64,000 bases of DNA from assembly GCF_013520985.1 (NCBI RefSeq), contig NZ_JACDTY010000003.1, positions 248,001 to 312,000 on the forward strand, written 5' to 3'. Origin of the DNA: Mesorhizobium neociceri (GTDB lineage Bacteria > Pseudomonadota > Alphaproteobacteria > Rhizobiales > Rhizobiaceae). The notes beneath the pieces were generated by a model that was not told the DNA's origin, searched no databases, and was given only the letters and a program-made list of their open reading frames with translations. The position numbers were made by a program, and so were the translations under genes. Numbering within the stretch: the stretch's first letter is position 1; every line of letters starts with the position of its first letter. Below are positions 37,554-47,013 of this stretch, piece by piece.

Positions 37554-38300
37554 TCATCTCCCGAGATAAACTTCGACGACACGTTCGTCGGCCGAGACAA
37601 AGTCGAGCGAGCCTTCCGACAGCACCGAGCCCTCATGCAAGCAGGTGACCTTGACGCCGAGCTCGCGCACGAAATGCATGTCGTGTTCGACAACGATGAC
37701 CGAATGGTCGCGCGCGATATCCTTGAGCAGCCGCGCGGTCTCCTCGGTTTCGGCATCGGTCATGCCGGCGACCGGCTCGTCGACCAAAAGCAGTTTCGGG
37801 TCCTGCGCCAAAAGCATGCCGATCTCCAGCCATTGTTTCTGGCCGTGGCTGAGATTGGCTGCCAGATCGTGACGCTTGTCGCCGAGCCGGATGACGCCAA
37901 GGATGTCGTCGATCTGCCGCGCCTCGGCGGCCGAGCGGCGATGGAACAGCGCCGGGAAGATCGAGCGCGGCCCCTTCAGCGCCAGCATCAGATTGTCTTC
38001 GACGCTGTGGCTTTCGAAGACGGTCGGCTTCTGGAATTTACGGCCGATGCCCATCATGGCGATCTCGGCCTCGTCGTGCCGGGTCAGGTCGACCTGACCG
38101 TCGAAGAACACCTCGCCCTCGTCGGGCCGCGTCTTGCCGGTGACGATGTCCATCATTGTCGTCTTGCCGGCACCGTTGGGCCCGATGATGGCGCGCATCT
38201 CACCCTTGTCGAGCACAAGCGAGAGATTGTTGATGGCGCGAAACCCGTCGAAGGAGACCGAGACGCCGTCGAGATAGAGGATGGTGTTGGACTTCGACAT
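37554..38300 (-). CDS. urtD: Urea ABC transporter ATPase UrtD
   Basis: 248 residues, LivG-type ATPase: Walker A GPNGAGKTTMMD, signature LSHGQKQWLEIGMLLAQ (the LSHGQ form is typical of UrtD), Walker B LLLVDEPVAGMTDAE. The ATG at 38300 opens MSKSNTILYLDGVSVSF; a longer in-frame reading continues into urtC and is rejected. It lies 4 bases after urtC and 69 before urtE. Confidence 0.94.
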   Translation of the reverse strand: MSKSNTILYLDGVSVSFDGFRAINNLSLVLDKGEMRAIIGPNGAGKTTMMDIVTGKTRPDEGEVFFDGQVDLTRHDEAEIAMMGIGRKFQKPTVFESHSVEDNLMLALKGPRSIFPALFHRRSAAEARQIDDILGVIRLGDKRHDLAANLSHGQKQWLEIGMLLAQDPKLLLVDEPVAGMTDAETEETARLLKDIARDHSVIVVEHDMHFVRELGVKVTCLHEGSVLSEGSLDFVSADERVVEVYLGR

Positions 38301-38304
38301 CGCT

Positions 38305-39537
38305 CTACTCCGCCGGCTGCGGTTCGGGGCCGGACGCGGACCAGGCACCGGGCGTTGTCGCCGCGGAGCGAACGATCTTCGGGGGCGGCGGGACATCAGG
38401 GTCGGCGCCGGCTTCCTCGGCGATCGCGGCTGCCCGCATCGCCTTGGCATTGCCGCGCCAAGAATCCCACATGCCGACGATGCCCTTGGGCAGGAACAGC
38501 GTGACGGCGACAAACAGCCCGCCCAGCGCAAACAGCCAGAATTCCGGCAGCAGCCCGGTGAACCAGGATTTGCCGGCATTGACGAGCAGCGCGCCGACGA
38601 TCGGGCCGACAATGGTGCCGCGGCCGCCGACGGCGGCCCAGATCACCACCTCGATCGAATTGGACGGCTCGAATTCGCCGGGATTGATGATGCCGACCTG
38701 CGGCACATAGAGCGCGCCGGCAATGCCGGCCATCACGGCCGAGACGGTGAAGGCGAACAGCTTCACATTCTCCGCCCGCCAGCCGAGGAAGCGGGTGCGG
38801 CTCTCGGCATCGCGCACCGCCATCAGCAGCTTGCCGTATTTGGAGCCGACGATCGCCCAGGTGACGAAGACGGCGAGCGCCAGCATCACCGCGCTGGCCG
38901 CAAACAGGGCCGAGCGGGTGGCGTCGGCCTGGACGTTGAAGCCCAGAATATCCTTGAAATCGGTCAGGCCGTTGTTGCCGCCGAAACCCATATCGTTGCG
39001 GAAGAAGGCAAGCAGCAGCGCATAGGTCATCGCCTGGGTGATGATCGAGAGATAGACGCCGGTGACGCGGCTGCGGAAGGCGAACCAGCCGAAGACGAAG
39101 GCGAGCAGGCCGGGCACGGCCAGCACCATGATGGCGGCGAACCAGAAATGGTCGAAACCGGTCCAGAACCACGGCAATTCCTTGTAGTTCAGGAACACCA
39201 TGAAGTCGGGCAGGATCGGATTGCCATAGACGCCGCGCGAGCCGATCTGACGCATCAGATACATGCCCATCGCATAGCCGCCGAGCGCGAAGAAGGCGCC
39301 GTGGCCGAGCGAGAGGATGCCGCAATAGCCCCAGACCAGATCGAGCGCCAAGGCAAGCAGCGCGTAGCAGAGATATTTGCCGGTGAGCGCGACGATGTAG
39401 GACGGGATGTAGAAGGCGCTGGTCGGCGAAACGGCGAGGTTGAGCAGCGGCACGATGATGGCGGCAGCCAACAGGATGAAAATGGTGATGGCGATGCGGC
39501 GGTCGGCACCAGCGGCGAAGAAGTGTCCAGTGATCAT
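38305..39537 (-). CDS. urtC: Urea ABC transporter permease UrtC
   Basis: 410 residues, LivM-type permease with about ten membrane helices: GYCGILSLGHGAFFALGGYAMGMYLMR, VYLSIITQAMTYALLLAFF, and GRGTIVGPIVGALLVNAGKSWF. The last about 35 residues are a Pro- and Ala-rich cytoplasmic tail. Its ATG overlaps the urtB stop in ATGA (39534-39537), so the permeases are coupled. Confidence 0.95.
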   Translation of the reverse strand: MITGHFFAAGADRRIAITIFILLAAAIIVPLLNLAVSPTSAFYIPSYIVALTGKYLCYALLALALDLVWGYCGILSLGHGAFFALGGYAMGMYLMRQIGSRGVYGNPILPDFMVFLNYKELPWFWTGFDHFWFAAIMVLAVPGLLAFVFGWFAFRSRVTGVYLSIITQAMTYALLLAFFRNDMGFGGNNGLTDFKDILGFNVQADATRSALFAASAVMLALAVFVTWAIVGSKYGKLLMAVRDAESRTRFLGWRAENVKLFAFTVSAVMAGIAGALYVPQVGIINPGEFEPSNSIEVVIWAAVGGRGTIVGPIVGALLVNAGKSWFTGLLPEFWLFALGGLFVAVTLFLPKGIVGMWDSWRGNAKAMRAAAIAEEAGADPDVPPPPKIVRSAATTPGAWSASGPEPQPAE

Positions 39538-41150
39538 GCTTCCACCGCCCTGCCCTTGAGCGCGAACAGGCCGCGCGGGCGCTTCTGGATGAACAGGATG
39601 ATCAGCACCAGCACGACGATCTTGCCGAGCACCGCGCCGGCATAGGGCTCCAGAACCTTGTTGACGATGCCCAGCGAAAAGGCGCCGACCAGCGTGCCCC
39701 AGAGATTGCCGACACCGCCGAAGACAACGACCATGAAACTGTCGATGATGTAGCCGCGGCCGAGATTGGGCGAGACATTGTCGATCTGGCTGAGCGCGAC
39801 GCCGGCGATGCCGGCAATGCCGGAACCGAGCGCAAAGGTCAGCGCGTCGACCCAAGGCGTCCGGATACCCATAGAGGCGGCCATGCGCCGGTTGGCGGTA
39901 ACGGCGCGCATCTGCAGGCCCCAGGGCGTGCGCTTCATGACATAGAGCAGCACGCCGAAGACGGTGAGCGCGAAGACCAGGATCCACAGCCGGTTCCAGG
40001 TGACGGCCAACTGGCCGACATCGAACGAGCCCGACATCCATGACGGATTGCCGACCTCCTGGTTGGTCGGCCCGAAGATCGAGCGCACCGCCTGCTGCAG
40101 GACCAGCGAGACGCCCCAGGTCGCGAGCAGCGTTTCCAGCGGCCGGCCATAGAGGAAGCGGATGACGCCACGCTCAATGATCAGACCGACGGAAGCGGCG
40201 ACCAGAAATGCCAGCGGCAGCGCGATGACCAGCGACCAGTCGAACAGGCCGGGGAATGAGGTTCGGATCACCTGCTGGACGACAAAGGTGGTGTAGGCGC
40301 CGAGCATCACCATCTCGCCATGCGCCATGTTGATGACGCCCATGACGCCGAAGGTGATGGCAAGGCCGATGGCCGCGAGCAGCAGCACCGAGCCTAGCGA
40401 AATGCCGTACCAGATGTTCTGGCCGGCATCCCACAGCGCCAGGCTCGAATTGATGCTGGCGATTGCCGCGGTCGCCGCGTCCTTGACCGCGCCTTGCGCA
40501 TTGGCCTCGACCGCGGTCAGCAGCGAGAGCGCGTCGCGATCGCCGCGCGCGCCGATCAGCGCGACTGCCGCGAGCTTGTCCGCTTCCGGCTTGTCGGAGA
40601 CCAGCACCGATGCCGCGCGCGCCTGTTCAAAGAGTGCCTTGACCTTGGCATCGGTCTCGGCGGCGATTGCCGCGTCGAGCGGCTCGATGTTGGCGGCATC
40701 GGGCGTCTTGAACATGGTATCGGCCGCGGCGATGCGGACAGACGGATCCTTGGCGCGGAGCGTCAGCGTGCCCAGCGCGTCGCGGATGACACGGCGCAGC
40801 GTGTTGTTGACCTTGATCTTGGTGATATCGGTCTTGGCGGCATCGCCGGTCTTTTCGCCGCTCAGCGGATCGAGCAGCGAGACGCTGTCGCCGGCCTCAT
40901 TGCCGACGAAAACCATGGAATCGGCTTTGCGGATGTAGAGATTGCCTTCGGCAAGAGCGGCAAGCGGCCGTTCAACCAGCGGATCGCCGGTAGCGGCAAG
41001 CTCGCGCACCACGGCCTCGATGGCGGAAAAGCCAGTGCCGGTGGCGAACTTGGCGATGATGGCGCGCAAATCGGCTTCGGCTGCGTTCGACGGCAACAGA
41101 CTTGCCATCAGGAACACCAACATGAGGCCGAGAGCGCGCAACAGGATCAT
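39534..41150 (-). CDS. urtB: Urea ABC transporter permease UrtB
   Basis: 538 residues. It starts with a signal peptide (MILLRALGLMLVFLMASLLPSNAAEAD) and a large periplasmic domain of about 210 residues containing helical repeats, then a LivH-type permease (GVMGVINMAHGEMVMLGAYTTFVVQQ, ERGVIRFLYGRPLETLLATWGVSLVLQQ). The extra N-terminal domain is usual for UrtB and separates it from LivH. Chosen start 41150 begins the signal; in-frame codons up to 41603 have no family character. Confidence 0.93.
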   Translation of the reverse strand: MILLRALGLMLVFLMASLLPSNAAEADLRAIIAKFATGTGFSAIEAVVRELAATGDPLVERPLAALAEGNLYIRKADSMVFVGNEAGDSVSLLDPLSGEKTGDAAKTDITKIKVNNTLRRVIRDALGTLTLRAKDPSVRIAAADTMFKTPDAANIEPLDAAIAAETDAKVKALFEQARAASVLVSDKPEADKLAAVALIGARGDRDALSLLTAVEANAQGAVKDAATAAIASINSSLALWDAGQNIWYGISLGSVLLLAAIGLAITFGVMGVINMAHGEMVMLGAYTTFVVQQVIRTSFPGLFDWSLVIALPLAFLVAASVGLIIERGVIRFLYGRPLETLLATWGVSLVLQQAVRSIFGPTNQEVGNPSWMSGSFDVGQLAVTWNRLWILVFALTVFGVLLYVMKRTPWGLQMRAVTANRRMAASMGIRTPWVDALTFALGSGIAGIAGVALSQIDNVSPNLGRGYIIDSFMVVVFGGVGNLWGTLVGAFSLGIVNKVLEPYAGAVLGKIVVLVLIILFIQKRPRGLFALKGRAVEA

Positions 41151-41278
41151 CCGTTCAGATACTTTTCCGGGAGGTGGAATTCGGCGTCCGGGCGGGCTGA
41201 AGCGCCCGGACGCCTTGCGGTCTCTGGCCTTGGAACCGGCCAGATGGCCATGGACCTGATGGTCCAGGCCGGGGAGGA

Positions 41279-42589
41279 TCAGTTGGTGCCTTTGCCGCCG
41301 CACTTGCCGGTGGCGACGTTGAAGTTGCCGCAGGACAGAGGCGCGCGCCAATCCGAGATCAGGTCCTTGGAGTCGGGCAGATAGTCGGACCATTCGTCGC
41401 CCATCACGAGGCCGGGCGTCTGCGACACAGTCTCGAACTGGCCGTCGGCCTGGATCTCGCCGATCAGCACCGGCTTGGTGATGTGATGGTTCGGCATCAT
41501 CGTCGAATAGCCGCCGGTGAGGTTCGGCACGGACACGCCGACCATGGCGTCGATCACCTTGTCCGGATCGGTGGTGCCGGCCTTCTCGACCGCCTTCACC
41601 CACATGTTGAAGCCGATATAGTGGGCTTCCATCGGGTCGTTGGTGGTGCGCTTGTCGTTCTTGATGAACTTGTGCCAGTCGGCGATGAACTTCTTGTTTT
41701 CGGGCGTGTCGACGCTCTCGAAATAGTTCCAGGCAGCGAGGTGGCCGACCAGCGGCGCGGTGTCGAGACCGGCCAGTTCTTCCTCGCCGACCGAGAAGGC
41801 CATGACCGGGATGTCCTCGGCCTTGATGCCCTGGTTGCCGAGTTCCTTGTAGAAGGGAACGTTGGCGTCACCGTTGACGGTCGAGACGACAGCGGTCTTC
41901 TTGCCGGCCGAACCGAACTTCTTGATCGCCGACACCTCGGTCTGCCAGTCGGAGAAGCCGAACGGCGTGTAGTTGACCATGATGTCTTCGGCGGCGACGC
42001 CCTTGGCCTTCAGATAGGCCTCGAGGATCTTGTTGGTGGTGCGCGGATAGACATAGTCGGTGCCTTCCAGCACCCAGCGCTTCACCGAGCCACCGTCCTC
42101 GCTCATGAGGTAGTCGACGGCGGGGATCGCCTGCTGGTTTGGTGCAGCGCCAGTGTAGAACACGTTGCGCTCGCTTTCCTCGCCCTCATATTGGACGGGA
42201 TAGAACAGGATGTTGTCGAGCTCGGAGAACACCGGCAGAACGGATTTGCGCGACACCGAGGTCCAGCAGCCGAACACGGCCGCGACCTTGTCCTTGGAGA
42301 TCAGCTCGCGCGCCTTTTCGGCGAAGAGCGGCCAGTTGGACGCCGGATCGACGACGACCGCTTCCAGTTTCTTGCCGAGCAGGCCACCCTTGGCGTTCTG
42401 CTCCTCGATGAGCATCAGCATGGCGTCTTTCAGCGTCGTTTCCGAAATCGCCATGGTCCCCGACAGCGAATGCAGAATGCCGACCTTGATCGTGTCTTCG
42501 GCGGCCTTGGCCGGGGACGACATCGACAGGCCGGCAGCGACCACACCGGCCGAAAACATTTTTGTTATTGTGGAGAAATTACCCCTCAT
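41279..42589 (-). CDS. urtA: Urea ABC transporter substrate-binding protein UrtA
   Basis: 436 residues. A signal sequence (MRGNFSTITKMFSAGVVAAGLSMSSPAKA) leads into the periplasmic binding domain: AEDTIKVGILHSLSGTMAISETTLKDAMLMLIEEQNAKGGLLGKKLE, WTSVSRKSVLPVFSELDNILFYPVQYEGEE. Start 42589 has GGGAG about 9 bases upstream. First gene of the urt operon, which brings in urea as a nitrogen source; a sigma-54 promoter lies just upstream. Confidence 0.96.
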   Translation of the reverse strand: MRGNFSTITKMFSAGVVAAGLSMSSPAKAAEDTIKVGILHSLSGTMAISETTLKDAMLMLIEEQNAKGGLLGKKLEAVVVDPASNWPLFAEKARELISKDKVAAVFGCWTSVSRKSVLPVFSELDNILFYPVQYEGEESERNVFYTGAAPNQQAIPAVDYLMSEDGGSVKRWVLEGTDYVYPRTTNKILEAYLKAKGVAAEDIMVNYTPFGFSDWQTEVSAIKKFGSAGKKTAVVSTVNGDANVPFYKELGNQGIKAEDIPVMAFSVGEEELAGLDTAPLVGHLAAWNYFESVDTPENKKFIADWHKFIKNDKRTTNDPMEAHYIGFNMWVKAVEKAGTTDPDKVIDAMVGVSVPNLTGGYSTMMPNHHITKPVLIGEIQADGQFETVSQTPGLVMGDEWSDYLPDSKDLISDWRAPLSCGNFNVATGKCGGKGTN

Positions 42590-42632
42590 ACCGAAGACTC
42601 CCAAGCTGGTTGATTGCACCGCAACAATACAA

Positions 42633-42648
42633 TGCAACAGCCGTGCCA
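42633..42648 (-). promoter_or_regulatory. Sigma-54 promoter of the urt operon
   Basis: On the minus strand the bases read TGGCACGGCTGTTGCA: the -24 GG and -12 GC elements are separated by exactly ten bases and match the TGGCACG-N4-TTGCA consensus at every conserved position. The predicted start of transcription is near 42622, about 33 bases before the urtA ATG. Such promoters need an activator, here most likely NtrC under nitrogen limitation. Confidence 0.85.
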
Positions 42649-42757
42649 AACGCAAAGGCGCAGCTCGAAAAGATGGAATAGGCGAACGTTATCAGCTGGT
42701 TATTATATTAGCCTAAAGAAAACAAAGGCAGCCGGTTAAAAACTGATTGAGGGAAAT

Positions 42758-42772
42758 TTGCGCAGCGCACAA
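42758..42772. promoter_or_regulatory. Candidate NtrC-type upstream activator site
   Basis: TTGCGCAGCGCACAA is an imperfect inverted repeat about 110-125 bases upstream of the sigma-54 -12 element, the right distance for an enhancer. It fits the NtrC consensus only loosely. Confidence 0.35.
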
Positions 42773-42902
42773 GGCTTTTGCCTAATTTTCGCCCAAGTAT
42801 GGCAGGTGCCTAGATTTTGATCTCCGGCAGCGGTTTGCGGGCGAACAATATTGCGGCACGGCGCAAAAATGGGGCAAGCTCATTCCGCAAACGAGTAATC
42901 CG

Positions 42903-43298
42903 ATGACATCCCGCATCTCATGCATTTCCGGCATCCTGCTGCTGATGGCAACGAGCGGCGCCGCGCGCGCCGGCTTCAGCGATGGCAAGCTGCCGGACGG
43001 CACCTATCACTGCGAAGTCTATCTGCTCGGCGCCTTCCTCAACCTCGGCGACATCACCATCAAGGGCAATGTCTATAGCGGCCCGGTGACGTTCGGCACC
43101 GCGCCGCAAGGCTACAACTACCAGATGAACGCCGATGGCGAGATCACCTGGCTGGGCCCGCTGGGCGGCTACACCACCGGCGGCAACTCCGTCTCGATGA
43201 CGCAAGCCACGCTGGACGGCGAGACCACCCCGTCGTTTGACATCATCCTGAAGCAGCCCGACGGCGCCTTCACTGCCTCGACCTGCACCAAGGGCTGA
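42903..43298 (+). CDS. Small secreted hypothetical protein
   Basis: 131 residues. Signal peptide MTSRISCISGILLLMATSGAARA, cut before GFSDGK. The mature part (LPDGTYHCEVYLLGAFLNLGDITIKGNVYSGPVTFGTAPQGYNYQMNADGEITWLGPLGGY) is beta-rich with two Cys that could bond. It resembles other small periplasmic proteins of rhizobia; no function is known. It is divergent from urtA. Confidence 0.75.
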   Translation: MTSRISCISGILLLMATSGAARAGFSDGKLPDGTYHCEVYLLGAFLNLGDITIKGNVYSGPVTFGTAPQGYNYQMNADGEITWLGPLGGYTTGGNSVSMTQATLDGETTPSFDIILKQPDGAFTASTCTKG

Positions 43299-43408
43299 GC
43301 GAGCCCGATCCAGTCGTTCGCTTGCGGTTCCTCTCCTGTCATGCGGATGTTGCCGAAGCAGACTACGGCAGCGGTGCGCCGTAACATCCCCCCTGAGAGG
43401 CAGACACA

Positions 43409-45322
43409 ATGGCCAATGCACCGTCTTCATCCTCCCCTGTCATTCGCGAAATCATTGCCGAGCGAGTCTCGCGCCGGTCTCTTTTGAAAGGCAGCCTTGC
43501 CTCCGGCGCGCTGCTTGCCGGCGGCAGCTTTGTCGGCTCCCTGTTTGCCGGCGAAACGCATGCCGCGGCAGCACAGTCGACGCTCGGCTTTCCCGAACTG
43601 AAGCGCGTCTACGACAAGACCCATGCCGCCGCCGAAGGCTATGAGACGACCATCGTCGCGCGCTGGGGCGATCCGCTCGCCGCCGGCCTCGCCGAATTCG
43701 ACGGCAACAAGGTTTCTGCCGACGAGCAGGAAAAGCGCTTCGGCTACAATTGCGACTACATCGCCTTCATGCCGCTGCCCAAGGGCACGGTGAATTCCGA
43801 CCATGGCCTGCTCTGCGTCAACAATGAGTACATCTCGCCCAATGTGATGTTTCCCGGCACGACCGAGGATGATGCCGGCAAGACCATGACCAAGGAACAG
43901 GTCGATCTCGGCATGGCCGCGATGGGCCACTCGATCGTCGAGGTGCAGCTGAAGGACGGCAAGTGGGAGACCGTGGCCGACAGCCCGCTCAACCGCCGCA
44001 TCACCGCCAACACCGAAATGATCGTTTCCGGTCCGGTCGCCGGCCATCCCTTGATGAAAACTTCGGCCGACGCCACCGGCACGAAAGTGCTCGGCACCAG
44101 CTACAACTGCAGCGGCGGCTTCACCCCCTGGGGCACGGTGCTGACCTGCGAGGAAGGCGTGTCCGACATTTTCGGCGGCGACCCGAAGAAGGCGCCGATC
44201 GCCGACATGCTCGACCGCTACGGATTCGACGGCTCCGACATCTATGGCCGCGGCCGTTTCCATGACCGCTTCAACCTCGACAAGGAACCGAACGAGGCCA
44301 ACCGCTTCGACTGGGTGGTCGAGATCGACCCTTATGATCCGCAGTCCAAGCCGGTGAAGCGCACGGCACTCGGCCGTATGTCGCATGAGGCCTCGACCGT
44401 CGTCCTCAACAAGGATGGCCGCGTGGTCGTCTATATGGGTGACGACGATTATTTCGAATACATGTACCGCTTCGTCTCGGCCAAGGCCTACGACAAGGCC
44501 AACCCGACCTCCGGCGCCGATCTGCTCGACGACGGCGTCCTGTCGGTCGCCCGCTTCGATGCCGACGGCTCGATGACTTGGCTGCCGCTGGTGCATGGCC
44601 AGGGCAAGCTCACCGCCGAGAACGGTTTTGCCGACCAGGCCGAAGTGCTGTTGAAGACGCGGTTTGCCGCCGATGCGCTCGGCGCCACGCCGATGGATCG
44701 TCCCGAGGACATCGAGACCAATCCGGTGACCGGCCGCGTCTATGCGGTGATGACCAAGAACAAGAAGCGCGACCAGTCGAAGGTCAATCCGGCCAACACC
44801 CGGCCGGAGAACCTCTGGGGCCACATCGTCGAGCTGATCCCGCCCGGCGGCCGCGGTGCCGACGCCGACCACACCGCCGACAAATACGCCTGGGACCTGT
44901 TCGTGCTCTGCGGCAATCCCAAGGACGCCAAGGTCGGCGCCACGTTCCATCCGGATACGTCGGACAATGGCTGGTTCGTCTGCCCCGACAACATCACGTT
45001 CGATCCGGCCGGGCGGCTGTGGGTAGCGACCGACGGCGCCAATGATTTCGACCTGCCGGACGGCGTCTACGGCGTCGACACCGAAGGTGCGGCGCGCGGC
45101 CTGCCCAAACTGCTGTTCACCTGCCCGCATGGTGCGGAAGCGACCGGCCCGTGCTTCACGCCGGATGGAACGACGCTGTTCCTGTCGGTGCAGCACCCTG
45201 CGGAAGATGCCGAGACGCTCGACAAAGTACAGACGCTGTGGCCCGACTTTAGGGATGGCCAGTTGCCGCGGCCGTCCGTCGTTGCCATCCGCCGCAAGGA
45301 CGGACAACCGGTCGGCGCGTGA
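43409..45322 (+). CDS. PhoX-family phosphatase (DUF839), Tat-exported
   Basis: 637 residues. Twin-arginine signal VSRRSLLKGSLASGALLAGG near residue 20, then the PhoX beta-propeller: CVNNEYISPNVMFPG, TSYNCSGGFTPWGTVLTCEEGVSD, GRMSHEASTVVLNKDGRVVVYMGDDDYFEYMYRFVS, PRPSVVAIRRKDG at the end. The enzyme is a calcium/iron alkaline phosphatase that frees phosphate from organic esters in the periplasm. No convincing Pho box precedes it. Substrate is inferred from the family. Confidence 0.92.
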   Translation: MANAPSSSSPVIREIIAERVSRRSLLKGSLASGALLAGGSFVGSLFAGETHAAAAQSTLGFPELKRVYDKTHAAAEGYETTIVARWGDPLAAGLAEFDGNKVSADEQEKRFGYNCDYIAFMPLPKGTVNSDHGLLCVNNEYISPNVMFPGTTEDDAGKTMTKEQVDLGMAAMGHSIVEVQLKDGKWETVADSPLNRRITANTEMIVSGPVAGHPLMKTSADATGTKVLGTSYNCSGGFTPWGTVLTCEEGVSDIFGGDPKKAPIADMLDRYGFDGSDIYGRGRFHDRFNLDKEPNEANRFDWVVEIDPYDPQSKPVKRTALGRMSHEASTVVLNKDGRVVVYMGDDDYFEYMYRFVSAKAYDKANPTSGADLLDDGVLSVARFDADGSMTWLPLVHGQGKLTAENGFADQAEVLLKTRFAADALGATPMDRPEDIETNPVTGRVYAVMTKNKKRDQSKVNPANTRPENLWGHIVELIPPGGRGADADHTADKYAWDLFVLCGNPKDAKVGATFHPDTSDNGWFVCPDNITFDPAGRLWVATDGANDFDLPDGVYGVDTEGAARGLPKLLFTCPHGAEATGPCFTPDGTTLFLSVQHPAEDAETLDKVQTLWPDFRDGQLPRPSVVAIRRKDGQPVGA

Positions 45323-45393
45323 TCTGAACGGAAGAAGGCGGAACGCGGCCTGCGCGCGTTCCGCCTTGTCCGGGAGGACGGTCTAGGGTCGGC

Positions 45394-46965
45394 TCAGATC
45401 GTCTTGGCCGACATTTGCGACGCGATGTATTCGGCCTGGCGGATCGCCAGCGACACGATCGTCAGCGTCGGGTTCTCCGCCGCCCCGGTGGTGAACTGGC
45501 TGCCGTCCGACACGAACAGGTTTTTGGTGTCGTGCGCCTGGCCGTGTTTGTTGACGACGCCGTCTTCCGCCTTCTCGCTCATCCGGTTGGTGCCGAGATT
45601 GTGGGTCGAGGGATAGGGCGGCGTCGGGAAGGAGCGCGTTGCACCGACCGCGTCGTAAAGAGCTGTGGCCTGCTTGTAGGCATGGTTGCGCATCGCCGTG
45701 TCGTTGGGGTGGTCGTCAAAATGCACGTCGGCAATCGGCATGCCATGCGCATCCTTCTCGTCCTTGTGCAGCGTGATGCGGTTTTCCGCGCGCGGCATGT
45801 CTTCGCCGACAATCCACAGGCCGGCCATGTGGTCATAGTGGTCGAGCGCCGTGGTGAAAGAACGGCCCCAGCCGCCCGGATTGAGGAAGGCGGCCATGAA
45901 AGGCAACCCCAGCGACAGCGTCTCGAACTCGTAGCCGCCGACAAAGCCGCGTGAGGGATCGTGCCGCGCCTCGTCGCGGATGATGCCGGCCATGGTGGTG
46001 CCGCGATACATGTGCACCGGCTTGTCGAAGATGGCATAGACCGAGCCGGTGGTGTGGCGCATGTAGTTCTTGCCCACCTGCCCCGACGAATTGGCGAGGC
46101 CGTGCGGGAATTTGGACGACTCCGAATTGAGCAACAGGCGCGGGCTTTCGATCGAGTTGCCGGCGACGGTGACGATGCGGGCCTTCTGCTCCTGCAGCTT
46201 GCCGTCCTTGTCGGCATAGACGACGCCGGTCACCTTGCCGGAGGCGTCATGGTTGATCTTGATCGCCATGGCATTCGGCCTGACTTCGAGATGGCCGGTC
46301 GCCTCGCCCTTGGGGATCTCGGTATAGAGCGTCGACCATTTGGCGCCCCATTTGCAGCCCTGGAAGCAGAAACCGGTCTGCTGGCAGGACATGCGGTCGT
46401 CACGCTCGACCGAATTGATGGCCATGTTGCCTGTATGGCATTCCTTGTAGCCGAGCTTGTCGGCGCCGGCCTTCAGCACCTTGAAATTGTTGTTGCCGGG
46501 CAGCCGCGGCCAGCCATTGGTGCCGGTGACACCCATCTTGGCTTCGGCCTTGGCGTAGTACGGCTCCATCTCGGCCAGCGTGACCGGCCAGTCCAGAAGG
46601 TTGGCGCCTTCCAGCTTGCCGTAGGTCGAGAGCGTCTTGAACTCGTGCTCCTGGAAGCGCAGCGAGGCGCCTGCCCAGTGGGTGGTCGAGCCGCCGACCG
46701 ATTTGACTATCCAGGCCGGCAAATTCGGGAAATCCTTCGACACCCGCCAGTCGCCGGAAGTCGTGCGCTTGTCCGTCCAGGCGAGTTGGCTGAAGGAGGC
46801 CCACTCGTCGTTGATGAAATCCTCGTATTCGTGGCGGGCGCCGGCCTCGAGGATGACGACATCGACGCCTTTCTGGGCGAGTTCGTTGCCGAGCGTGCCA
46901 CCGCCGGCGCCGGAGCCGATGATGACGACCACGCCGTCGTTGTTGAGATCAAATGAAGCTGCCAT
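45394..46965 (-). CDS. GMC-family oxidoreductase, large subunit
   Basis: 523 residues. FAD fold VVIIGSGAGGGTLGNELAQKG near the N-terminus, VGGSTTHWAGASLRF (FAD loop), and the C-terminal NLGTNRMSEKAEDGVVNKHGQ ... LFVSDGSQFTTGAAENPTLTIVSLAIRQAEYI with the active-site His-Asn region. There is no signal peptide; partners of this class are carried out by the small subunit, whose gene lies just upstream. It oxidises an alcohol or sugar acid such as gluconate or sorbitol; the substrate is unknown. No cytochrome c subunit is present. Confidence 0.92.
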   Translation of the reverse strand: MAASFDLNNDGVVVIIGSGAGGGTLGNELAQKGVDVVILEAGARHEYEDFINDEWASFSQLAWTDKRTTSGDWRVSKDFPNLPAWIVKSVGGSTTHWAGASLRFQEHEFKTLSTYGKLEGANLLDWPVTLAEMEPYYAKAEAKMGVTGTNGWPRLPGNNNFKVLKAGADKLGYKECHTGNMAINSVERDDRMSCQQTGFCFQGCKWGAKWSTLYTEIPKGEATGHLEVRPNAMAIKINHDASGKVTGVVYADKDGKLQEQKARIVTVAGNSIESPRLLLNSESSKFPHGLANSSGQVGKNYMRHTTGSVYAIFDKPVHMYRGTTMAGIIRDEARHDPSRGFVGGYEFETLSLGLPFMAAFLNPGGWGRSFTTALDHYDHMAGLWIVGEDMPRAENRITLHKDEKDAHGMPIADVHFDDHPNDTAMRNHAYKQATALYDAVGATRSFPTPPYPSTHNLGTNRMSEKAEDGVVNKHGQAHDTKNLFVSDGSQFTTGAAENPTLTIVSLAIRQAEYIASQMSAKTI

Positions 46966-47013
46966 GGTTTCCTCCCATGAATTCCTGTTTGCGGGTTTCA
47001 GAACGACGGAGGC

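Larger units (their letters stand above)
42590..42902. other. Divergent regulatory gap between urtA and a small secreted gene
   Basis: 313 bases without a gene. It contains the sigma-54 promoter of urtA (42633-42648), a candidate activator site (42758-42772), and the promoter of the gene at 42903. Confidence 0.6.

Noticed and set aside
39534..41603. Longer urtB reading with 150 extra N-terminal residues
   Set aside because: The extra part is Arg- and Gly-rich readthrough of the urtA region; the signal peptide begins at 41150.
43336..43342. Pho box before the PhoX-like gene
   Set aside because: Only one CTGTCAT half-site is present; the second half at the right distance does not match.
43427..45307. 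Minus-strand frame of 626 residues
   Set aside because: Antisense of the PhoX-like gene.
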